This document shows positions 1-6,889 of a stretch of DNA of 14,201 nucleotides, piece after piece. Source of the stretch: CAZCWX01 sp964502465 (GTDB lineage: Bacteria > Desulfobacterota > Binatia > Bin18); the NCBI GenBank assembly GCA_964502465.1, contig CAZCWX010000685.1, forward strand, positions 1 to 14,201, read 5' to 3'. The translations under genes and the position numbers were made by a program. Positions within the stretch are counted from its first letter, which is position 1; each line of letters begins with the position of its first letter. Under the pieces are notes generated by a model. That model saw only the letters and a list, made by a program, of their open reading frames with translations, was not told where the DNA came from and searched no databases.

Positions 1-3000
1 TCCAGCGAATTCGTGCTGACGGCCAATCTGCCACTCACGATCAACACCCGCACCGTCACGCTTCCTATCTCCACGCGCTTTAACCGCTATGTCGGCGCCC
101 GAACGTTCACGGCTGATCTGGAGGAAGTCTCACTCGCGGCGCTGTCCCAGCTTTCAGGCTTGCTGGATGGCGTCGATGTGCTCAGGTCTTTGCCCACGGC
201 GTTTCGTCCCGATAAAAACCTTGCGCTTTCACACTTCGAGTTCACGGTGATTCCGCGCCTGCGCCAACTGGCTGCGATCAGCCTGAGCGTGAAAACGACG
301 CAGGCATGGAAGCTGTTCGATGACTTTGCCGTCGAAGGCGTGACCCTGGAAGTCCGTGTCAGCAACCCGACGCAAAAGTCGTCGCGCCAGGTGCACTGCG
401 CCATCGTAGGCGTTTTGGCTCTCGGCGATCAGCAAAAAATTGCCGTGTCCGCCGGTTTCCCCGGCTTCGACCTCATGGGCTTTTTGCCGGACGATGCAAC
501 CCTGAAGCTCACACCCCTCGTTCATCGTTTGCTCCCACGCGCCCAGGATGTGCCCGAGGCGACAATCAACGATCTTGAGATCAGCGTGCAGCCCACCACG
601 AAAACGTTCTCGTTGAGAGCGGGACTGGAAGATGAATGGCAGATCGGCGCCGGCAAAACCAGCGTGACGATCCACAACCTGGGACTCGTCGTTGAACGTA
701 CAAACAACGGCGCGGCGGCCACGTCGGCGACGCTCAGCGGCAGTGCGCGCATTGGCGACCACAGCTTGGATATGACGGCAGTAATCGGCGATGCTGCGGG
801 CTTCACCTGGCGCGGTCAGGTCGCCGGGCTTGGCCTCCGTTCCATCGTCACACAGTTTTTCCCCGGCGAGGTCGAGTTACCCGCAGAAATTCCCGATATT
901 GCTTTCGAGACGGTAGAGCTGGCGGTCGCGGCCAAGACCGGCGATTTTTCCCTCAGCGGACAAGGCGGCACGCCCTGGCAGATTCCCATTGGCGTTTCGG
1001 GATTACGCATCAGTAATCTCCACGTCTCGGTTGCGCGAACGGGAGGCAAGGGGGCACGGAAAACAGTCTCCGGCGTCATCGGCGGCACGCTCACTCTCGG
1101 CAGCGCGTCATTCGCCGTTCATTACAATTTCCCCGGCGAATTTATTCTCACCGGCGATCTCCCCAGCCTCAATTTGTCCGTGCTCTTGCAGGAGCTGTGC
1201 GGCGGCGACTTGATCCGCGACCTTCCGGTTCCCGCCACAGTGCTCGCGGCAACGCTCACCGGGCCGCGTTTTTCCCTTGCGCCCAAATCCAAGCATGTGT
1301 CTATCGCCGCGACTTCCGAGTTCGGGCAGGTCGAGATCAACGTAAAAAAAAGCGGCGCGAAGTGGGGTTTCAGTGTTGCGTTTGCGCCGCCGGCAAAGTG
1401 GAAATTTTCTACGCTGGCGAAAGAGTTGACCGTGCTCGACGGCCTGCGTTTTTCCAATACCGCGCTGGTCCTTGTCTCGGCGGATGATCGTGCGTTGGCG
1501 GTCACGTCGCTCTTTACGCCTGTGCGTGTGACCAAAGGTTTTCATTTCGTCGCGCATCTCGATCTTTCCGGCCTGGGCGCGGATGAAGTGTTGAAGATCA
1601 AGACCTTGCAAGTGGCCGCGGCCATTGGCGGCAACCCGGCCGACATCGCGCTGGAAGCAGCGATTGCGGGCCGGGTGCAAATCGACCAGAACACGGCGTT
1701 CGGCGACATGCGTTTGCGCCTCGTGCCTGCACCGCGCAATTTTTCCTTGACGGTGCTGGGCACGGTCTTCGCCCAGATCGGCGAGAGCGCGTTAGAGTTT
1801 GTCGGCGGGATGCAGATTCAGCCACGTTCCGCCTTGTTCCAGGCGACGATGTTGGGCAATTGGCAAGAACCGTTTGGCGCCAAAGGCGTGGTTGTTGCCA
1901 ATGTCGCGCTGGAGTTGGGCATGAGCTTCCCGCCGCCGTTGCCTTCTCTGGGGTTTGCCGGAACGCTGCAGGTGGGCGAGTTCGCCGGCGCGGTCGCGGT
2001 GAAATTCGACTCCGCCATGCCCAGTCGCAGCATGCTGGCGATAGCGTTCAACCGGCTGGATTTGATGGATGTTCTCAAGCAGTTCTGCGGGCCTGGCGTA
2101 GCGCAGAACATTCCACAGTCTATGCAAAAAACTGTGCTCGACATCGGTTTTGAAGACGTCAATATCTACATCGTGCCGCAGCCGACCACCATTGGTGAGC
2201 TGAAGTTCGAGCAGGGATTCACGCTGCAAGGGCGCATGCGTTTTTGGGGCTTATACGCCTCTGCGTATATCAATCTTGAGTACACGAGCGGCGTGTTGAT
2301 CAAAGGCGATGTCGACGAGGTCCACGTCGCCGGCGTGTTCAAGCTCACCGGCGCGCAAGGGCGGGGAAAAGCCTCGCTCTCTCTCGATCTGCGGCGCGGC
2401 AAGACCCCAAGCGTGGATATTCAGGGCGCGGTGCAGTTGCTCGGTTTCAGCAGCGAAACCGTGGTGAAAATTTCCGACCAGGGCTTTTACTTTGTGACGC
2501 AAGCGAACATTTTCAACCTGTTCGAAGCGACCGTCGAAGCGCAAGGCGGCAACCTCAAAAACGCCGGCGACTTCATGCTTGCCGTCTCCATGCGGCAGGA
2601 TTTGTTCGCGTATTTGCGCGAAAAGGCCGACGCCGCCATTGACGCCGCCGCCAAAGACGCCGTGCGCAAAATCTCCGACGCGCAACGTGACGTTGACCGC
2701 GCGCAGGCCGACGTCAACCGTTTGCTCGGCGAGATCGAAAAAATGCGCCAGGTGGTTCGCACCGAACGAGAGCGCGACCAGCGGCGCTTGCAAGCAGCGC
2801 AGGCCGAGGTGCAGAAAGCGCAGAACCAGGTCAACACGCTCAACGGCCAAATCAATAACATGCGGCGCACGATTCAGGCTGAACGCACACGCGACACGGC
2901 AAAAATCCAGGCAGCGCAGCGCGATATCCAGAAAGCACAAAATGAGGTCAATCGTTTGCAAAATGAGATCAACCGCGCCAAGAACCGCATTGCCGCTTTG

Positions 3001-3690
3001 CAGCGCGCCATCAAAGCGAAGGAGCAGTGGTATAACAACCTGGGATTTTGGGACAAGGCGAACCCGGCGAACTGGGGCGCGATGGTGGCGGAGAACACAC
3101 CGCGTGTCGCTGAAATTTCGGGATTAGGGATTAAGATCGGCGGATTGGAGACTGCCAAACATACTGCCTGGGGCGTCCTGGAAGCGGCGAAAGGCGTGCT
3201 GCGCGGCATCGAAGCCGGCGCGAAAACGTTTCCGATTGACGCCGACCCGCGCATGGTCGGTCTGCTGACCGCGCATGGGAGCGCCTGGACTGCACTGGAA
3301 GCGGCGAAAGGCGTGCTGCGCGGCATCGAGGCAGCGGCACAAACTGTGCCCATAGACGCTGATCCGAGAATTGTCGGACTGTTCACCGCATACGGCACAG
3401 CCACTGGCGCTCTCCAAGCGGCGAGAGGCGTGCTTGAAGGCGTGAAGCTGACGGTCGGCGGGCTGGCGGATGTCGGGCAATTCATCATCGACGTGGGTTT
3501 GGGCGGATTGATCGATGTGAAATCGGCAAGCTTCAAAGCCAGCCTGGCGGCGGCCAATGGCGGGCGCGTTGCGATGAGCGTCGAATTGCTATTCATGAAA
3601 AAAGAGCGCCGCACGCTCATGCTCGACTTCAGCTTCGCTGATCCGCTCAGCGCCGCCAATGCCTTGGCAAAAGCGCTGTTACCGGCCTAA
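1..3690 (+). CDS. Giant repeat and coiled-coil protein of unknown function, 5'-truncated by the window edge
   Basis: The frame is open from base 1 to a TAA at 3688-3690 (1229 codons seen), so the gene almost certainly starts upstream. The Met at 13 has no ribosome-binding site, and the first residues (EFVLTANLPL) match the middle of a later unit (EFILTGDLPSL, near residue 380). Numbering from base 1, residues 1 to about 760 are beta-rich units of about 110 residues, with an [FI]SL landmark at 93, 203, 316 and 424 and an LP-rich end. Residues 896-1012 form a long Gln/Arg/Glu/Ala-rich coiled coil made of three 39-residue repeats. Residues 1048-1164 are a second set of three 39-residue Ala/Gly-rich repeats, followed by a short beta-rich C-terminus. 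No signal peptide, membrane segment or catalytic motif is visible in the part seen. I do not recognise the family. A structural, surface or lipid-binding scaffold role would be a guess. The reading frame itself is certain. Confidence 0.9.
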   Translation, partial: SSEFVLTANLPLTINTRTVTLPISTRFNRYVGARTFTADLEEVSLAALSQLSGLLDGVDVLRSLPTAFRPDKNLALSHFEFTVIPRLRQLAAISLSVKTTQAWKLFDDFAVEGVTLEVRVSNPTQKSSRQVHCAIVGVLALGDQQKIAVSAGFPGFDLMGFLPDDATLKLTPLVHRLLPRAQDVPEATINDLEISVQPTTKTFSLRAGLEDEWQIGAGKTSVTIHNLGLVVERTNNGAAATSATLSGSARIGDHSLDMTAVIGDAAGFTWRGQVAGLGLRSIVTQFFPGEVELPAEIPDIAFETVELAVAAKTGDFSLSGQGGTPWQIPIGVSGLRISNLHVSVARTGGKGARKTVSGVIGGTLTLGSASFAVHYNFPGEFILTGDLPSLNLSVLLQELCGGDLIRDLPVPATVLAATLTGPRFSLAPKSKHVSIAATSEFGQVEINVKKSGAKWGFSVAFAPPAKWKFSTLAKELTVLDGLRFSNTALVLVSADDRALAVTSLFTPVRVTKGFHFVAHLDLSGLGADEVLKIKTLQVAAAIGGNPADIALEAAIAGRVQIDQNTAFGDMRLRLVPAPRNFSLTVLGTVFAQIGESALEFVGGMQIQPRSALFQATMLGNWQEPFGAKGVVVANVALELGMSFPPPLPSLGFAGTLQVGEFAGAVAVKFDSAMPSRSMLAIAFNRLDLMDVLKQFCGPGVAQNIPQSMQKTVLDIGFEDVNIYIVPQPTTIGELKFEQGFTLQGRMRFWGLYASAYINLEYTSGVLIKGDVDEVHVAGVFKLTGAQGRGKASLSLDLRRGKTPSVDIQGAVQLLGFSSETVVKISDQGFYFVTQANIFNLFEATVEAQGGNLKNAGDFMLAVSMRQDLFAYLREKADAAIDAAAKDAVRKISDAQRDVDRAQADVNRLLGEIEKMRQVVRTERERDQRRLQAAQAEVQKAQNQVNTLNGQINNMRRTIQAERTRDTAKIQAAQRDIQKAQNEVNRLQNEINRAKNRIAALQRAIKAKEQWYNNLGFWDKANPANWGAMVAENTPRVAEISGLGIKIGGLETAKHTAWGVLEAAKGVLRGIEAGAKTFPIDADPRMVGLLTAHGSAWTALEAAKGVLRGIEAAAQTVPIDADPRIVGLFTAYGTATGALQAARGVLEGVKLTVGGLADVGQFIIDVGLGGLIDVKSASFKASLAAANGGRVAMSVELLFMKKERRTLMLDFSFADPLSAANALAKALLPA
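2686..3036 (+). repeat. Three 117-bp (39-residue) tandem repeats encoding a coiled coil
   Basis: The units start at 2686, 2803 and 2920. The first two carry the frame xxVxxAQxxVNxL in their first half and a Glu-Arg-x-Arg-Asp motif then L/I-Q-A-A-Q in the second half. The third copy (RDIQKAQNEVNRL) keeps the first half and then diverges. The composition (Q, R, E, N, A with regularly spaced L/I/V/M) is that of a coiled coil. Thirty-nine residues equals four heptads plus one hendecad, so each unit can sit on the same helical face. Confidence 0.85.
3142..3492 (+). repeat. Three 117-bp (39-residue) tandem repeats, Ala/Gly-rich
   Basis: The units start at 3142, 3259 and 3376. Copies 1 and 2 share an identical 31-base stretch (3181-3211 and 3298-3328), and both encode LEAAKGVLRGIEA. 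Both then end in a Pro-Ile-Asp-Ala-Asp-Pro-Arg motif. Copy 3 keeps ALQAARGVLEGVK but has lost the PIDADPR end. The high DNA identity between copies 1 and 2 points to a fairly recent duplication compared with the beta-rich units earlier in the gene. Confidence 0.9.
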
Positions 3691-3766
3691 GGTAAGGGAA
3701 ACGTTCATCCAGAAAGAAACTGTCGTGTAGTCGGCATTTCCTACTGCTGCGATCCACAGCCAGACC

Positions 3767-3939
3767 GTGCTCACTCCCTTAGGCTTTCAGGTGCGCGTCA
3801 CCCATGCCTATTGGCAACGACTTGTCTCTATCGAACACCCAACGATGGCTGGCCGCGAGGCAACTGCGCAAGAGACACTGAGAGAGAGCCGGATGAAGTC
3901 CGCGTGAGCCGAATGGATACGTTCGGCACGGAAGTCTGA
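3767..3939 (+). pseudogene. Frameshifted remnant of a small toxin-like nuclease-fold protein
   Basis: From a possible GTG at 3767 the frame reads LGFQVRVTHAYWQRL, then EHPTMAGREATAQETLRE, and hits TGA at 3905. Removing two bases from the (AG)4 tract at 3881-3888 restores PDEVRVSRMD up to a TGA at 3937. The pattern 'H-x-W-x-x-(I/L) ... HP-x-M-x-GRE ... TL-x-(E/D)PDEV-x-x-S' is what I recall from a widespread family of small bacterial proteins sometimes annotated as PBECR-like (Barnase/EndoU/ColicinE5/RelE-like) nuclease folds. That assignment is from memory. The family's usual C-terminal part (Tyr-rich strand and a TAYxTDxIKKG-like end) is missing, so this is a broken and shortened gene. It sits just before another toxin remnant. 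Confidence 0.5.
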
Positions 3940-3995
3940 GAGGAAGAGTCTCCCGGGCTGGAAGCTTTTATTGCCGAAGCGGGAGTGACCCCATA

Positions 3996-4187
3996 GTGGC
4001 AAAATTTCCGGTCGATGCACCGCAGAGCAGAGTTGTAAAAGCGTTAGGACTGCTCGGCTTGCGGGTAGGGCGCGAGCGGGAACATATCGCACTGGTGCGA
4101 GACAATCCGGATGGAACGCAGATCCCGCTGACGATGCCCAATTTGTTGCATACGGGCGCGATTGGGCATATGGTCGCGTACAGGTAG
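3996..4187 (+). pseudogene. HicA (YcfA-like) mRNA interferase toxin, C-terminally truncated
   Basis: The 63-residue product reads VDAPQSRVVKALGLLGLRV, then REREHIALVR, then NPDGTQIPLTMPN. This matches the helix-strand-strand core of the HicA/YcfA double-stranded-RNA-binding-like toxins, with the conserved catalytic His in the 'REREHIAL' strand. Family members usually continue after 'PN' with a basic turn and a helix (KGSTLRTI...AGI-type), about 75-80 residues in all. Here the tail is LLHTGAIGHMVAYR and stops, so the last helix is lost. The start is GTG at 3996; an ATG is not available. No HicB is visible on either side. I call it a decayed or orphan toxin; a functional short variant is less likely. 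Confidence 0.7.
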
Positions 4188-4279
4188 GACCATCATCATG
4201 GCGTTCCCGACTGAACAGCTGGCAGCCGCACCGCTTGATAGCTTCTCAGGTGTGGCGCTCTTCCGGTGGACGTATGGAC

Positions 4280-4284
4280 GGAGG
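4280..4284 (+). promoter_or_regulatory. Ribosome-binding site GGAGG
   Basis: GGAGG lies 4 bases before the ATG at 4289. It favours that ATG over the in-frame ATGs at 4235 and 4274, neither of which has a comparable site. The spacing is a little short. Confidence 0.6.
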
Positions 4285-4288
4285 TATA

Positions 4289-5560
4289 ATGACGACAGCA
4301 CAAGTTGAACCGGCAAGGCGGCGTCCCCTTGAGGGCGTGCGGGTCATAGACCTGACGAGGATCGTAGCCGGCCCGAATGCGACCCGGCTGCTGGCAACGA
4401 TGGGAGCGGAAGTCATCCGGGTCGAATGGCACGACGACCGGGCGATTGATCTCCTGCGTGGGGTGCGGCCGACCGTGCCGGGTGGGGAAGCCGACAGTGT
4501 CAATCGCAGTGGTCTCTTCAATAACATCAATCCCGGCAAGTATGGCATCACGCTCAATATGAACGTGCCGCAGGGACGTGACCTGTTCAAACGGTTGATC
4601 ACCAGGGCAACGGTCCTCTGCGAAAACTACAGCCCTGGACAGATGGAGCGCTGGGAACTAGGGTACGACACCCTCCGCGAGATCAACCCCGGGCTCATTT
4701 ATCTGCAGATTACTGGGATGGGAAAGTCCGGGACATACAAAAACTATCTCAGCGTCGGACCGACAGCGCAGGCGCTGTCGGGGTTGACCCACATGTCGGG
4801 ATTTCCCGAGCCGATGCCGCCGGGCGGTTGGGGCTATTCATATCTCGATCACTCGACTGGCTACTACGGCGCGATGCTTGTGCAGGCGGCGCTGTTGCAG
4901 CGGCGGCGGACCGGTCGCGGCTGTTATATCGATCTCTCACAGACGGAAGTTGGGATCATGCTGTCCGGGACCGCCACGCTGGAAGCGCAGGTGACCGGCA
5001 AGCCAACAGCGCGTCATGGGAACCGGATGCAGGCCGCAGCGTGGGCGCCGCATGGCGCATACCCTTGTCGTGGCGCGGACGAATGGATCGCGATCGCCGT
5101 GCAGACGGACGAGCAGTGGGAGGCATTGGTGGCGGAGATCAGTGCGCCCGGCTGGACGCGCGACGCGCACTTTCAGACTACGGTTGGGCGCAAAGCCCAT
5201 GAGGATGACCTCGACCGATTGTTGGCGGAATGCACGAAAAATGAGGATCGCTACGACCTGATGCACCGCCTGCAGCGGCGAGGCGTCCCAGCTGGCGTCG
5301 TGCAGAAGTCGGTGGATCGGTACACGCGAGATCCGCAACTCCAGGAGCGCGGCTACTTCGTGCCGCTCCCGCAGAGTGAAATCGGCACGTGGCCGATCGA
5401 AGGCTTTCCTGCTCAGTGCCAGAACATGCGGATCGACGTCGGCGGGCTCCCGGGTCGCGCCGCGCCGATCATGGGAGAGGACAACGACTATGTGTACCGC
5501 GACATCCTTGGGCTTACACCCGAGGAAATTGCGGCACTCAGAGAGGATTGGATCATTTGA
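4289..5560 (+). CDS. Family III (CaiB/BaiF) CoA-transferase, catalytic-type subunit
   Basis: The 423-residue protein matches the usual length of formyl-CoA transferase-type enzymes, which move CoA from one acyl-CoA to a free organic acid in the cytoplasm. The N-terminus has the family signature PLEGVRVIDLTRIVAGP, then TRLLATMGAEVIRVE (the nucleotide-fold domain). Next come the middle-domain motifs LITRATVLCENYSPGQMER and GLIYLQITGMG. Asp187 in SYLDHSTGYYGAM lies where the family's catalytic Asp, which forms the acyl-CoA anhydride, is expected. The C-terminal part carries the LQRRGVPAGVV and DPQLQERGYF motifs. The stop overlaps the start of the next, homologous gene by 4 bases, so the two are translated together and probably form a heteromer, as in benzylsuccinate CoA-transferase BbsEF. 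The substrate cannot be read from the sequence. Confidence 0.9.
   Translation: MTTAQVEPARRRPLEGVRVIDLTRIVAGPNATRLLATMGAEVIRVEWHDDRAIDLLRGVRPTVPGGEADSVNRSGLFNNINPGKYGITLNMNVPQGRDLFKRLITRATVLCENYSPGQMERWELGYDTLREINPGLIYLQITGMGKSGTYKNYLSVGPTAQALSGLTHMSGFPEPMPPGGWGYSYLDHSTGYYGAMLVQAALLQRRRTGRGCYIDLSQTEVGIMLSGTATLEAQVTGKPTARHGNRMQAAAWAPHGAYPCRGADEWIAIAVQTDEQWEALVAEISAPGWTRDAHFQTTVGRKAHEDDLDRLLAECTKNEDRYDLMHRLQRRGVPAGVVQKSVDRYTRDPQLQERGYFVPLPQSEIGTWPIEGFPAQCQNMRIDVGGLPGRAAPIMGEDNDYVYRDILGLTPEEIAALREDWII
5541..5547 (+). promoter_or_regulatory. Ribosome-binding site GAGAGGA for the second CoA-transferase subunit
   Basis: The site lies inside the end of the upstream gene, 9 bases before the TTG at 5557. 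It supports the TTGA overlap start rather than the ATG at 5389, which would lie far inside the upstream gene and add residues (MADRRLSCSVPEHADRRRRA...) unrelated to the family. Confidence 0.55.
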
Positions 5561-6822
5561 ATACTGAAGCAGCGTTGAGCTCAGCCCTTGACGGAACCAT
5601 GATTATCGAAAGCGGCGACGAGCGTGGCGAATTCGCCGGGATGTTGCTGGCGTCGCTGGGCGCCGAAGTGATCAAGTTGGAGGGCCGAGGCGGCTCCAAC
5701 TCGCGCCGCCTCGGCCCCTTCGCCTCGCCGCAGCGCGATCCAGAACAGAGTCTGTGCTTCTGGCGGTACAACCTGGGCAAGAAAAGCGTGAGCCTGGAAG
5801 TGGACCATCCGGCGGCGCGCGGTGTACTGGAACGTCTCGCCAAGCGCGCTGACGTCATCCTTGATTCTGGCGAGGCGGCCGACGTGGAGCGGCGGCTCAC
5901 GTTGTATCGTGAACTGCAAGCGGCGAATCCTCGACTCATTATCTGCACGCTCACCCCCTTTGGGCTTGACGGTCCCTATCGGGATCTCAAAATGACGGAC
6001 CTGACGCAGTTGGCGATGGGGGGCGTGATGGCGTCCTGTGGCTATGATCCGCAGCCCGACGGCGTCTACGACACGCCGCCGATCGCTCCGGAAATGTGGC
6101 AGGCCTATCATATTGCGTGCGAGTATGCCGTGATTACGATCACCGCAGCGCTCAACTTTCGCGAGCTGACGGGCGAAGGCGATTGCATCGACGTGTCAAT
6201 TCATGAAGCGGTCAGCACCTGCACCGAGGTCGCTCTGCCCAGCTACATCTACAACGCCAGGGTTGTGCAACGGCAGACCGGACGCCACGCCGGAGAAGGT
6301 CGGACACTGCCGTGGCTGCGCCGGACCAAGGACGGACGCTACGTCAAGGCGTTCATGTTTTGGGGCCGACGCGACCTGCGGGTGATTATCGAGATGCTCA
6401 ATGAGGCCGGGATTGCACACGATCTCGAGTCTGCTGCCTACCGCGAGTTAGCCGAGCGGTCGCCGTCCGCCGCGCAAGCGCATTTCAGCGCCACGATCGA
6501 CACGCTGGTCGCATCGCTGACTGCCGAAGAAGTATTCCATCGCGCACAGGCCAAAGGGTTGTTGTGGGCGAACGTCAGATATCCGGAGGAAAACATCGAT
6601 GACCCGCATTTTCAGGCGCGCGGCACCTTTCAGCCGATCTATCATCGTGGACTCGGTCGCGCTCTCCATTCCCCGGTCTCCGTCGCGACTGACGGGAGGC
6701 AACGCGTAACCGCTTTCTCACACGGAGCGCCGCAGTTAGGCGAACACACGCGGGAAATTCTCTCACAGGTGGAATATAGCGACGCCGACATCAGCGCACT
6801 TGCTGCGGCGGGCGCAATATAA
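5557..6822 (+). CDS. Family III (CaiB/BaiF) CoA-transferase, second subunit
   Basis: The 421-residue product begins at a TTG that overlaps the stop of the first subunit (TTGA). The N-terminus is ALDGTMIIESGDERGEFAGM followed by LLASLGAEVIKLEGRGG, a normal start for this family. LGKKSVSLEVDHPAARG, the ADVILDSGEAADVE segment and the PRLIICTLTPFGLDGPY motif follow. The part expected to hold the catalytic Asp reads EMWQAYHIACEYAVITITAA and has no Asp, so this subunit may not carry the covalent intermediate. Later motifs (TGEGDCIDVSIHEAV, EEVFHRAQAKGLLWANV, DPHFQARGTF) are intact, so the gene is not decayed. The likely role is partner of the upstream subunit, shaping the acyl-acid pocket; an independent enzyme with a different catalytic residue is the alternative. 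Confidence 0.87.
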   Translation: MNTEAALSSALDGTMIIESGDERGEFAGMLLASLGAEVIKLEGRGGSNSRRLGPFASPQRDPEQSLCFWRYNLGKKSVSLEVDHPAARGVLERLAKRADVILDSGEAADVERRLTLYRELQAANPRLIICTLTPFGLDGPYRDLKMTDLTQLAMGGVMASCGYDPQPDGVYDTPPIAPEMWQAYHIACEYAVITITAALNFRELTGEGDCIDVSIHEAVSTCTEVALPSYIYNARVVQRQTGRHAGEGRTLPWLRRTKDGRYVKAFMFWGRRDLRVIIEMLNEAGIAHDLESAAYRELAERSPSAAQAHFSATIDTLVASLTAEEVFHRAQAKGLLWANVRYPEENIDDPHFQARGTFQPIYHRGLGRALHSPVSVATDGRQRVTAFSHGAPQLGEHTREILSQVEYSDADISALAAAGAI

Positions 6823-6889
6823 AGGGTCACCTCTAGAAATCAAGGGACCCCCGTTTTTCAATCCCCGCCGGGTCTGCTATGAGGGAAAT

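Noticed and set aside
2874..3659. Long minus-strand open frame (261 codons) opposite the repeat region.
   Set aside because: It is the antisense of the coiled-coil and repeat coding frame; its repeats (e.g. PRSTPFAAS) merely mirror the 39-residue plus-strand repeats.
3880..3930. Sequence GAGAGCCGGATG ... CGTTCGGCAC looked like domain V of a group II intron, with a GCCGAA/TTCGGC hairpin.
   Set aside because: The same bases encode PDEVRVSRMD of the toxin-like remnant in a restored frame, which explains them better. The GNRA-type loop and the GGUUC 3' strand of domain V are absent, and no reverse transcriptase remnant lies nearby.
4198..4308. 36-residue open frame starting MAFPTEQLAAAP before the first CoA-transferase.
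   Set aside because: It overlaps the CoA-transferase start out of frame, has no ribosome-binding site, and matches nothing I know.
6824..6858. Possible terminator GGGTC ... GACCC followed by TTTTT after the CoA-transferase pair.
   Set aside because: The stem is only 5 bp with a 17-base loop and the T-run is separated from the stem; too weak to call.
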